Shown here: piece after piece, positions 10,294-21,100 of the stretch
Numbering within the stretch: the first letter of the stretch is position 1
Layout of the letters: every line of letters starts with the position of its first letter
Assembly: GCA_025267735.1 (NCBI GenBank)
Contig: CM046298.1
Location: forward strand, 29,457,866-29,521,865
Direction: 5' to 3'
Source: Mactra quadrangularis
Taxonomy: Eukaryota > Mollusca > Bivalvia > Venerida > Mactridae
DNA: 64,000 nt
The notes under the pieces: generated by a model
Database searches by the model: none
The model's input: the letters and a program-made list of their open reading frames with translations, nothing else
What the model was told of the DNA's origin: nothing
Program-made: the position numbers and the translations under genes

Positions 10294-11721
10294 GTGCACA
10301 TGTCTATATATAAAGCGTATAGTTTATGGTGTGCACTATGTTGCATGGCAGGGGCAGATAACTGGCCCCCAAAGAGGGAGTGTGGTGCTGGATCCTTGAC
10401 ACATACCTACCGGCAGTGCCGCCCTGGTGGGTTCGAACCCCATACCGGAAGTAGGTCACCAATGTTTACATTGTGCACATGTCTATATATAGCGTATACC
10501 CTATGGTGTGCATTATGTTTCATGGCAGGGGTAGTTAACTGGCCCCCAAAGAGGGGGTGTGGTGCCGGATCCTTGACACATACCTACCGGCACTGCTGCC
10601 CTGGTGGGTTCGAGCCTCAAACCGGAAGTAGGTCACCAATGTTTACATTGTGCACATGTCTATGTATATAGCGCATAGCCAATGGTGTGCACTATAATGC
10701 ATGGCAGGGGAAGATAACTGGTCCCCAAAGTTGGTGTGGGGTGCCGGATCCTTGACACATACCTACCGGCAGTGCTGCCCTCGTGGGTTCGAGCCCCAAA
10801 CCGGAAGTAGGTCACCAATGTTGACATTGTGCACATGTCTATATATATAGCGTATAGCCTATGGTGTGCACTATGTTGCATGGCAGGGGCAGATAACTGG
10901 CCCCCAAACAGGGGGTGTGGTGCCGGATCCTTGACATATACCTACCGGCAGTGCTGCCCTGGTGGGTTTGAGCCCCAAATCGGAAGTAGGTCACCAATGT
11001 TTACATTGTGCACATGTCTATATATATAGCGTATAGTTTATGGTGTGCACTATGTTGCATGGCAGGGGCAGATAACTGGCCCCCAAAGAGGGAGTGTGGT
11101 GCTGGATCCTTGACACATACCTACCGGCAGTGCTGCCCTGGTGGGTTCGAGCCCCATACCGGAAGTAGGTCACCAATGTTTACATTGTGCACATGTCTAT
11201 ATATAGCGTATACCCTATGGTGTGCATTTTGTTGCATGGCAGGGGTAGTTAACATGCCCCCAAAGAGGGGGTGTGGTGCCGGATCCTTGACACATACCTA
11301 CCGGCACTGCTGCCCTGGTGGGTTCGAGCCTCAAACCGGAAGTAGGTCACCAATGTTTACATTGTGCACATGTCTATGTATATAGCGCATAGCCTATGGT
11401 GTGCACTATAATGCATGGCAGGGGAGATAACTGGTCCCCAAAGTTGGTGTGGGGTGCGGATCCTTGACACATACCTACCGGCAGTGCTGCCATGGTGGGT
11501 TCGAGCCCCAAACCGGAAGTAGGTCACCAATGTTTACATTGTGCACATGTCTATATATAGCGTATAGCCTATGGTGTGCACTATGTTGCATGGCAGGGGC
11601 AGATAACTGGCCCCCAAAGAGGGGGTGTGGTGCCGGATCCTTGACACATACCTACCGGCAGTGCTGCCTTGGTCAAACCGGAAGTAGGTCACCAATGTTT
11701 ACATTGTGCACATGTCTATGT
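10294..11721 (+). repeat. Four-monomer higher-order repeat in array A, two copies (714 bp)
   Basis: Rare variants repeat at 714 bp: GCGTATAGTTTATGG near 10316 and 11030, and the short form TATATAGCGTATACCCTATGG near 10490 and 11204. Both are followed by a beta monomer. The copies differ by scattered substitutions and by the 14-bp deletion that removes a B-box near 11667. Confidence 0.75.
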
Positions 11722-12056
11722 ATATAGCGCATAGCCTATGGTGTGCACTATAATGCATGGCAGGGGAAGATAACTGGTCCCCAATGTTGGTGTGGGGTGC
11801 CGGATCCTTGACACATACCTACCAGCAGTGCTGCCCTGGTGGGTTCGAGCCCCAAACCGGAAGTTGGTCACCAATGTTTACATTGTGCACATGTCTATAT
11901 ATATAGCGTATAGCCTATGGTGTGCACTATTTTGCATGGCAGGGGCAGATAACTGGCCCCCAAAGAGGGGGTGTGGTGCCGGATCCTTGACACATACCTA
12001 CCGGCAGTGCTGCCCTGGTGGGTTCGAGCCCCAAACCGGAAGTAGGTCACCAATGT

Positions 12057-13488
12057 TTACATTGTGCACCTGTCTATGTATATAGCGCATAGCCTATGGT
12101 GTGCACTATAATGCATGGCAGGGGAAGATAACTGGCCCCCAAACAGGGGGTGTGGTGCCGGATCCTTGCCAAATACATACCGGCAGTGCTGTCCTGGTGG
12201 GTCTGAGCCTAAAACCGGAAACAGGTCACCAATATTTACATTGGGCACATGTCTATATATATAGCGTATAGCCTATGGTGTGCACTATGTTGCATGGCAG
12301 GGGCAGTTAACTGGTCCCCAAAGTGGGTGTGGGGTGCCGGATCCTTGACAAATACCTACCGGCAGTGCTGCCCTGGTGGGTTCGAGCCCCAAACCGGAAG
12401 TAGGTCACCAATGTTTACATTGTGCACATGTCTATGTATATAGCGCATAGCCTATGGTGTGCACTATAATGCATGGCAGGGGAAGATAACTGGTCCCCAA
12501 AGTTGGTGTGGGGTGCCGGATCCTTGACACATACCTACCGGCAGTGCTGCTCTCGTGGGTTCGAGCCCCAAACCGGATGTAGGTCACCAATGTTTACATT
12601 GTGCACATGTCTATATATATAGCGTATAGCCTATGGTGTGCACTATGTTGCATGGCAGGGGCAGATAACTGGCCCCCAAACAGGGGGTGTGGTGCCGGAT
12701 CCTTGACACATACCTACCGGCAGTGCTGCCCTGGTGGGTTCGAGCCCCAAACCGGAAATAGGTCACCAATGTTTACATTGTGCACCTGTCTATGTATATA
12801 GCGCATAGCCTATGGTGTGCACTATAATGCATGGCAGGGGAAGATAACTGGCCCCCAAACAGGGGGTGTGGTGCCGGATCCTTGCCAAATACATACCGGC
12901 AGTGCTTCCCTGGTGGGTCCGAGCCTAAAACCGGAAACAGGTCACCAATATTTACATTGGGCACATGTCTATATATATAGCGTATAGCCTATGGTGTGCA
13001 CTATGTTGCATGGCAGGGGCAGTTAACTGGTCCCCAAAGTGGGTGTGGGGTGCCGGATCCTTGACAAATACCTACCGGCAGTGCTGCCCAGGTGGGTTCG
13101 AGCCCCAAACCGGAAGTAGGTCACCAATGTTTACATTGTGCACATGTCTATGTATATAGCGCATAGCCTATGGTGTGCACTATAATGCATGGCAGGGGAA
13201 GATAACTGGTCCCAAAAGTTGGTGTGGGGTGCCGGATCCTTGACACATACCTACCGGCAGTGCTGCCCTGGTGGGTTCGAGCCCCAAACCGGATGTAGGT
13301 CACCAATGTTTACATTGTGCACATGTCTATATATATAGCGTATTGCCTATGGTGTGCACTATGTTGCAAGGCAGGGGCAGATAACTGGCCCCCAAACAGG
13401 GGGTGTGGTGCCGGATCCTTGACACATACCTACCGGCAGTGCTGCCCTGGTGGGTTTGAGCCCCAAACCGGAAGTAGGTCACCAATGT
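12057..13488 (+). repeat. Four-monomer higher-order repeat in array A, two copies (716 bp)
   Basis: Diagnostic variants recur exactly 716 bp apart: GTGCACCTGTCTATG (near 12065 and 12781), AATATTTACATTGGGCAC (near 12231 and 12947) and CCGGATGTAGGTCACC (near 12572 and 13288). The unit contains a beta/alpha hybrid monomer, an alpha-prime monomer (GTCCCCAAAGTGGG), a beta monomer and an alpha monomer. 716 equals four times 179. Confidence 0.85.
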
Positions 13489-14241
13489 TTACATTGTGCA
13501 CATGTCTATGTATATAGCGCATAGCCTATGGTGTGCACTATAATGCATGGCAGGGGAAGTTATCTGGTCCCCAAAGTTGGTGTGGGGTGCAGGATCCTTG
13601 ACAGATACCTACCATCATTGCTGCCCTGGTGGATTCGAGCCCCAAACCGGAAGTAGGTCACCAATGTTTACATTGTGCACATGTCTATATATATAGCGTA
13701 TAGCCTATGGTGTGCACTATGTTGCATGGCAGGGGCAGATAACTGGCCCCCAAAGAGGGGGTGTGGTGACGGATCCTTGACACATACCAACCGGCAGTGC
13801 TGCCCTGGTGGATTCGAGCCCCAAACCGGAAGTAGGTCACCAATGTTTACATTGTGCACATGTCTATGTATATAGCGCATAGCCTATGGTGTGCACTATA
13901 ATGCATGGCAGGGGAAGATAACTGGTCCCCAAAGTTGGTGTGGGCTTCCGAATCCTTGACACATACCTACCGGCAGTGCTGCCCTGGTGGGTTCGAGCCC
14001 CAAACCGGAAGTAGGTCACCAATGTTTACATTGTGCACATTTCTATATATATAGCGTATAGCCTATGGTGTGCACTATGTTGCATGGCAGGGGCAGATAA
14101 CTGGCCCCCAAAGAGGGAGTGTGGTGCCGGATCCTTGACACATACCTACCGGCAGTGCTGCCCTGGTGGGTTCGAGCACCAAACCGGAAGTAGGTCACCA
14201 ATGTTTACATTGTGCACATGTCTATTTATATAGCGCATAGC

Positions 14242-15499
14242 AATCCAATTGGTAAGTAGGTCCTTAAAGTTAAAATCCTCAGATTTTATCTTTGAAGTCC
14301 TATGTGAGGATAACAAACTATTTCATCTAATTTCTTTCTTGTTAATTAAGATATTAACAGAAGTGATGAAATTTAGATAGTTCTTAACCCTAACAATTAT
14401 ACTAAGCTTGATTTTCAAACAAATTAAAAGATTCACAAAAAAGTTATTTAAGATTAATTTTGGCAAATTGTCATTGAAAAGTAAGGGTAAAATCCAAGTA
14501 ATCCAACTAATTGGACCTACCTATTTGAAGAGTCTACAAGGGGAAATAATTGACTAAAGTCCCTTATTGTTTTCCAGAAGTATACCAAGATTTATTAGTG
14601 AAATAAAGGTCGATATTCCACTGTTTTGAAACAATGAAAATAAATTTGTTATTTCCACTGATAAAAGATTCCAGTTTGAAGTATATACTAAACAGAAAAT
14701 TTCTTTATTTCGATGTAATATCTATTTATTACATTCGTGAAAGAAAACTCAGTCATACACCGAAATAAACAAATATCATCTATTTATTTTGAAATGATTT
14801 ATCGTTGTGCAAGAGTTTTTTTGTGTGATGATTCCTTTTCAATCTCCGTGAACGAATATCCTACAGGCCGCTGTCGTTTAAAATGTCTTATGGTCGCTCC
14901 ATGGGTCACGTCGAGATGACCTTTGTGTCAACCAATCAATTGGTAGTTTTCAACTAGACGAATCACAATTAACAGTATCTTGATTTCGTTATTTCTAATA
15001 TTAGACCAAGGTTTGCGAGGTAATTTGACCGCGGTTTTATTCACAGGCTGTGATTGGACTTATCAAATTGCGTGACGTAGATGTTGTAAACAAATAAACT
15101 AACATAAAGCTTACGTCATGAATATATTAATGAGGAAGGGTCACCTAAACTGGACACTCATATCAAAATAGCCAGATCTTAAATTAGCGAGCAGGTAAGA
15201 TTAGAATTTTAGAATTGGGTTTTAATCAGAGTAGGTTCTCAGTTAAGTAGCTTTGAAGTTGCTGTTATGAAAAAGACATTCCCAGATTATTCTTGTTGAG
15301 GTTTTTGTTTGTCAGGTGGTTATTTTACAAATGTGATACATAAAAAAGTGCAGTTGAAAGTCTGCTTCCATGTTCATGTTTAGCCGACTTTACAATTTTG
15401 TACGATAACTCCTGATCAATGATATCACGCTCAGGCAGGTGATCCCTCACTGTATCCATTTACACCTGGGTGGAGTGGAACAATTGTATTTAAATTTCT
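14242..15499. other. AT-rich spacer, no gene seen
   Basis: This is unique AT-rich DNA after the abrupt end of array A. An imperfect inverted pair, GGTAAGTAGGTCC (near 14251) and GGACCTACCTATT (near 14513), could mark a ~275-bp MITE-like element directly abutting the array, but it matches only 10 of 13 positions. The 60-codon open frame at 14737-14919 has no recognisable feature. Confidence 0.4.
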
Positions 15500-15571
15500 T
15501 GCTCAAAGTAGGGTTCGAACCCAGGACCTACAGACCCTCAGCGCTCTTCATACCACTGGACTACTGCTCCA
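15500..15571 (-). other. tRNA-like sequence (probable SINE head)
   Basis: The minus strand has the A-box TAGTCCAGTGG (15563-15553) and a perfect B-box, GGTTCGAACCC (15521-15511). The 42-nt box spacing is normal for a class I tRNA. The acceptor ends do not pair well, so a SINE head or tRNA pseudogene is more likely than a functional tRNA. I cannot define the rest of the element. Confidence 0.55.
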
Positions 15572-16676
15572 ACATTCATGAAAACAGTTTTAATATCATC
15601 ACCAAACATACTACAAAGAATAAATTTACAAAAAAGATAATTGAAATATAAGGATTTTATTCAATTTTATTTGTCTCCAAACTTTTGTAGGGAACTGTAT
15701 TATAATGATTGTAACAATTCAATGGTATAAGTCCAACAGAATTGACCTGAGCTTGAACTACCTTATTATGATAATTACACACTTCACTTACATCAAATCG
15801 TGAGTTTCCGTATTGTGTATATGGCCATACACGTGTTTTTAACAACCGATGTGACTACAAATCAATTTGTTAAAAATGGAATGTTATTGTACTTTTAATT
15901 TTGGACACATTAGTTTTTAGGGTAAAAAGTAAGTCAGCAATATTATGGAACAGATTCAAAGTATTTATTTTTTTGAAAACAACATTAATTTTCCAGTACG
16001 TGTATTTTGCCGAAAGCATCCGATAAAGCGCGATTTACAAACGAAGACAAAAATAGACTGCAAATACTGAGTTTAATATATTCTTGCATAAAGGTCAAGC
16101 TCGGGTTAATTCAGTTGGACTCAATATACAAAACCTTCTTAAGTTGTTAGACAAATAAAAGTTATCGTCATGTCCAACTTTTAGGCCCATGTATTATCTC
16201 AAGTCGATACTCGTTTAACAATCGAAAAGTATAGGGGTACATTCTTTAAACGGCCATATCTCTTTTATCTTTAAGATGTCAAATTTTGTTCAAATGATGT
16301 TAAAAAGTTTAAACTTTCTTAGTTCACATGTCATGGTTGTTTTTTATATTTTTGGTTTGTTTTAAGGTGGTATTTTATTACTCAAGTTTCCCCATTGTAT
16401 AAGAAGGAAAAGAAATACCCATACTTATATCAGCAAAAATAGTGACCGATCAACAGTTCACTCGGAAAACATAAAGATACAAGTGTTCAGTAGCTAAAAT
16501 AGATAATATGGTAACCGTTAAATTAACCACAATTATGTTGTTTCGGCGTTGGCCCAGTAAAAAATAGCATCCTTATGTGCATTGTTTCAGTTACTTTTTA
16601 TCAAATGACAAAATCAGCCAAAAGAAGTCTTGTACAGAATGTAAATACAGAGGGCCGCTTTTGTCAATATTTTATG
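15572..16676. other. AT-rich non-coding DNA, no gene seen
   Basis: No supported gene, repeat or transposon end. The 62-codon minus-strand frame at 15657-15845 has no recognisable motif. Confidence 0.45.
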
Positions 16677-16742
16677 GGCGGATGTGGCCCAGTGGTAAAT
16701 CATTACATAGCCAGCTCCGCGTTGGATCGAATCCCAGCCAAA
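16677..16742 (+). other. tRNA-like sequence (probable SINE head)
   Basis: A-box TGGCCCAGTGG at 16685-16695 and B-box-like GGATCGAATCC at 16724-16734 (one mismatch to GGTTCGAATCC), 39 nt apart. The downstream sequence is not tRNA-like. Two overlapping short open frames across it (16575-16855) are incidental. Confidence 0.55.
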
Positions 16743-16952
16743 ACTTTCCTCATTATTCATTGAGCACAAAGCTTTATTTAACTAGTTCCGTGTTGAGGGT
16801 ACCAGGGCGAATACTCGAAAGTGTTACATGTACTCTAATTTGTAAAATGTTGTGAGGCAGCATCATACGTTGTAAGAAAGTGTTTACCATATGACATTTT
16901 AATAAATTAGATATCAAATATACTTACATTTCTGTTTGTTTTGTTTGTTTGG

Positions 16953-17000
16953 GTTTTACGGCGCACCAACACAGAAAGGTCATATCGCGCCGAAAACTAT
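16953..17000 (+). mobile_element. Hairpin core of the dispersed element, copy c
   Basis: The stem CGGCGC (16959-16964) pairs with GCGCCG (16987-16992). The 22-nt loop contains AACACA and GGTCATA, as in copies a and b. The stem sequence differs from a and b but remains fully paired. The shared 17-mer body of copies a and b is not found after this copy, so it is either a fragment or another subfamily. Confidence 0.5.
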
Positions 17001-17283
17001 CAATGATACTATTAATTCTAACGAAATTAATGATGTAAAGCTCTGCATCTTATTATAAACTTTTATTTCTTTCAAAAAGTTAAGTATAGCATATGATGGT
17101 ACAGATAATTACATTTCATTATATCTATTGATACATGTATTATTTGACAACATTAAACATGCACTGCATTAGTTTCCGTATCGATTTACGACGAAATTTC
17201 GCATACATTCGTCAAGTTTTGTTGCTTTAATGAGTGACAATACAATGTATGGATGAAAAAGTAACGATTGTATTATATCAAAC

Positions 17284-17350
17284 GGTTTGTGGTGCAGAGT
17301 TAAAGTACTGACTTGTCAATCAAGATACCCCGGGTACGATTCCCGTTCAT
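17284..17350 (+). other. tRNA-like sequence (probable SINE head)
   Basis: TGGTGCAGAGT (17290-17300) fits the A-box, and GGTACGATTCC (17333-17343) fits the B-box with one mismatch. The spacing of 43 nt is tRNA-like. It lies about 290 bp before array B. A functional tRNA is unlikely because the arms do not pair consistently. Confidence 0.45.
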
Positions 17351-17640
17351 GTTGATATTTTTTGTAATTTCGCAAACACTGGTAACATTGTAGCAACACT
17401 ATGACTTACATATTACTTTTACTAATTAAATTGATAACAAATTACTGAATATTAATTATATATCATTTAACAAAATTTGTTGTCTCTTTATTTTCATACT
17501 TTTTCCTTTATTTATATTTTGATTATAATTTTGTAACATGGTTAAAGACTGAAGGACTTTTAATAAATGTGTGTAATATACTTTGGCTCAGGTTTTTTTA
17601 ATCATGGAATCCGTGCGCCGTCGTGTTAAAAGTATTTGTA
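17351..17640. other. AT-rich flank of array B
   Basis: Nothing recognisable. The sequence becomes satellite-like from about 17641 (AAGCACGTACCTATT), a decayed version of the monomer segment before CAATGGTGACC. Confidence 0.5.
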
Positions 17641-17733
17641 AAGCACGTACCTATTATGTTTAAATTGCAACAATGGTGACCTAGTTCCGATTTCTGGCTC
17701 GGACCCAACCCAGAATGCCGACCCGGCGACCTG

Positions 17734-17744
17734 GGTGTCGAACC
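17734..17744 (-). promoter_or_regulatory. B-box-like motif, site 1 (representative B1 monomer)
   Basis: On the minus strand this is GGTTCGACACC, an exact match to GGTTCGANNCC, present in most B1 monomers. Subfamily B2 has GGTTCGAGACC at the same place: the two bases that differ fall on an N position of the consensus. Confidence 0.45.
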
Positions 17745-18171
17745 GACCCGGCTAGGACCGGTTTTGGGGCGAGTTACGTGCCCTTGTCTCCGCTCCGTAG
17801 ACTCTCTATATGTACTATATGTACAGGCACGTAGCAAAAAAATAGGTAAACAATGGTGACCTAGTTCCGGTTTCTGGCTCGGACCCAACCCAGAACGCCG
17901 ACCCGGCGACCTGGGTGTCGAACCGACCCGGCTAGGACCGGTTTTGGGGCGAGTTACGTGCCCTTGTCTCCGCTCCGTAGACTCTCTATATGTACTATAT
18001 GTACATGCACGTAGCAAAAAAATAGGTAAACAATGGTGACCTAGTTCCGGTTTCTGGCTCGGACCCAACCCAGAACGCCGACCCGGCGACCTGGGTGTCG
18101 AACCGACCCGGCTAGGACCGGTTTTGGGGCGAGTTACGTGCCCTTGTCTCCGCTCCGTAGACTCTCTATAT

Positions 18172-18195
18172 GTACTATATGTACTATATGTACAT
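18172..18195. repeat. Internal 9-bp repeat of the monomer, three-copy allele
   Basis: Most B monomers carry two TATATGTAC units in tandem. This monomer has three. Monomers near 21236, 23570, 24280, 25168, 38401, 43977 and 55420 have only one, giving 171-bp monomers. Units differ by whole 9-bp steps, so a slippage or hairpin mechanism is likely. The segment ATGTACTATATGTACAT is itself a hairpin. Confidence 0.75.
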
Positions 18196-21100
18196 GCACG
18201 TAGCAAAAAAATAGGTAAACAATGGTGACATAGTTCCGGTTTCTGGCTCGGACCCAACCCAGAAAGCCGACCCGTCGACCTGGGTGTCGAACCGACCCGG
18301 CTAGGACCGGTTTTGGGGCGAGTTACGTGCCCTTGTCTCCGCTCCGTAGACTCTCTATATGTACTATATGTACATGCACGTAGCAAAAAAATAGGTAAAC
18401 AATGGTGACCTAGTTCCGGTTTCTGGCTCGGACCCAACCCAGAACGCCGACCCGGCGACCTGGGTGTCGAACCGACCCGGCTAGGACCGGTTTTGGGGCG
18501 AGTTACGTGCCCTTGTCTCCGCTCCGTAGACTCTCTATATGTACTATATGTACATGCACGTAGCAAAAAAATAGGTAAACATTGGTGACCTAGTTCCGGT
18601 TTCTGGCTCGGACCCAACCCAGAACGCCGACCCGGCGACCTGGGTGTCGATCCAACCCGGCTAGGACCGGTTTTGGGGCGAGTTACGTGCCCTTGTCTCC
18701 GCTCCGTAGACTCTCTATATGTACTATATGTACATGCACGTAGCAAATAAATTGGTAAACAATGGTGACCTAGTTCCGGTTTCTGGCTCGGACCCAACCC
18801 AGAACGCCGACCCGGCGACCTGGGTGTCGAACCGACCCGGCTAGGACCGGTTTTGGGGCGAGTTACGTGCCCTTGTCTCCGCTCCGTAAACTCTCTATGT
18901 GTACTATATGTACATGCACGTAGCAAAAAAATAGGTAAACAATGGTGACCTAGTTCCGGTTTCTGGCTCGGACCCAACCCAGAACGCCGACCCGGCGACC
19001 TGGGTGTCGAACCGACCCGGCTAGGACCGGTTTTGGGGCGAGTTACGTGCCCTTGTCTCCGCTCCGTAGACTCACTATATGTACTATATGTACATGCACG
19101 TAGCAAAAAAATAGGTAAACAATGGTGACCTAGTTCCGGTTTCTGGCTCGGACCCAACGCAGAACGCCGACCCGGCGACCTGGGTGTCCAAACGACCCGG
19201 CTAGGGCCGGTTTTGGGGCGAGTTACGTGCCCCTGTCTCCGCTCCGTAGACTCTCTATATGTACTATATGTACATGCACGTAGCAAAAAAATAGGTAAAC
19301 AATGGTGACCTAGTTCCGGGTTCTAGCTCGGACCCAACCCAGAACGCCGACCCGGCGACCTGGGTGTCCAACCGACACGGCTAGGACCGGTTTTGGGGCG
19401 AGTTACGTGCCCTTGTCCTCGCTCCGTAGACTCTCTATATGTACTATATGTACATGCACGTAGCAAAAAAATTGGTAAACAATGGTGACCTAGTTCCGGT
19501 TTCTGGCTCGGACCCAACCCAGAACGCCGACCCGGCGACCTGGGTGTCGATCCGACCCGGCTAGGACCGGTTTTGGGGCGAGTTACGTGCCCTTGTCTCC
19601 GCTCCGTAGACTCTCTATATGTACTATATGTACATGCACGTAGCAAATAAATTGGTAAACAATGGTGACCTAGTTCCGGTTTCTGGCTCGGACCCAACCC
19701 AGAACGCCGACCCGGCGACCTGGGTGTAGAAGCGACCCGGCTAGGACCGGTTTTGGGGCGAGTTACGTGCCCTTGTCTCCGCTCCGTAGACTCTCTATGT
19801 GTACTATATGTACATGCACGTAGCAAAAAAATAGGTAAACAATGGTGACCTAGTTCGGGTTTCTGGCTCGGACCCAACCCAGAACGCCGACCCGGCGTCC
19901 TAGGTGTCGAACCGACCCGGCTAGGACTGGTTTTGGGGCGAGTTACGTGCCCTTGTCTCCGCTCCGTAGACTCTCTATATGTACTATATGTACATGCACG
20001 TAGCAAAAAAATAGGTAAACAATGGTGACCAAGTTCCGGTTTCTGGCTCGGACCCAACGCAGAACGCCGACCCGGCGACCTGGGTGTCCAACCGACCCGG
20101 CTAGGGCCGGTTTTGGGGCGAGTTACGTGCCCTTGTGTCCGCTCCGTAGACTCTCTATATGTACTATATGTACATGCACGTAGCAAAAATATAGTTAAAC
20201 AAAGGTGACCTAGTTCCGGTTTCTGGCTCGGACCCAACCCAGAACGCCGACCCGGCGACCTGGGTGTCGAACCGACCCGGCTAGGACGGGTTTTGGGGCG
20301 AGTTACGTGCCCTTGTCTCCGCTCCGTAGACTCTCTATATGTACTATATGTACATGCACGTAGCAAAAATATAGTTAAACAAAGGTGACCTAGTTCCGGT
20401 TTCTGGCTCGGACCCAACCCAGAACGCCGACCCGGCGACCTGGGTGTCGAACCGACCCGGCTAGGACGGGTTTTGGGGCGAGTTACGTGCCCTTGTCTCC
20501 GCTCCGTAGACTCTCTATATGTACTATATGTACATGCACGTAGCAAAAAATAGGTAAACAATGGTGACCTAGTTCCGGTTTCTGGCTCGGACCCAACCCA
20601 GAACGCCGACCCGGCGACCTGGGTGTCCAACCGACCCGGCTAGGACCGGTTTTGGGGCGAGTTACGTGCCCTTGTCTCCGCTCCGTAGACTCTCTATATG
20701 TACTATATGTACATGCACGTAGCAAAAAATAGGTAAACAATGGTGACCTAGTTCCGGTTTCTGGCTCGGACCCAACCCAGAACGCCGACCCGGCGACCTG
20801 GGTGTCCAACCGACCCGGCTAGGACCGGTTTATGGGCGAGTTACGTGCCCTTGTCTCCGCTCCGTAGACTCTCTATATGTACTATATGTACATGCACGTA
20901 GCAAAAAAATAGGTAAACAATGGTGACCTAGTTCCGGTTTCTGGCTCGGACCCAACCCAGAACGCCGACCTGGCGACCTGGGTGTCGAACCGACCCGGCT
21001 AGGACCGGTTTTGGGGCGAGTTACGTGCCCTTGTCTCCGCTCCGTAGACTCTCTATATGTACTATATGTACATGCACGTAGCAAAAAAATAGGTAAACAA

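Larger units (their letters stand above)
7255..14241 (+). repeat. Satellite array A, 179-bp monomer, ~39 copies
   Basis: A head-to-tail array with period 179 bp; for example, near-identical starts fall at 9936 and 10115, and at 7792, 8150 (two units). Each monomer reads GGAAGTAGGTCACCAATGTT, a TA-rich block, TAGCCTATGGTGTGCACTAT, GCATGGCAGGGG, GCCGGATCCTTGACA (a BamHI site per monomer), CTACCGGCAGTGCTGCCCTG and GGTTCGAGCCCCAAACC. Two main monomer types alternate. Alpha has GCGTATAGCC, GCAGATAACTGGCCCCC. Beta has GCGCATAGCC, ATAATGCATGG, GGTCCCCAAAGTTGG. The period is not a multiple of three, so open frames stop within 60-127 codons. The array ends abruptly at 14241, inside the TA-rich block. 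One monomer has lost its B-box (about 11667-11680). Confidence 0.95.

Noticed and set aside
7437..14233. Many 60-127-codon open frames of the same type in array A, on both strands
   Set aside because: They repeat with the 179-bp monomer and end when the frame shifts from copy to copy. There is no coding signal.
14242..14530. Terminal inverted repeats of a MITE directly after array A
   Set aside because: Only 10 of 13 positions match and there is no target duplication. Noted under the spacer at low confidence.
2433..17350. Functional tRNA genes at the four sites with A-box and B-box matches
   Set aside because: Acceptor and anticodon arms do not pair well enough. SINE heads or tRNA pseudogenes fit better. 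A covariance-model tRNA search scoring well would reverse this.
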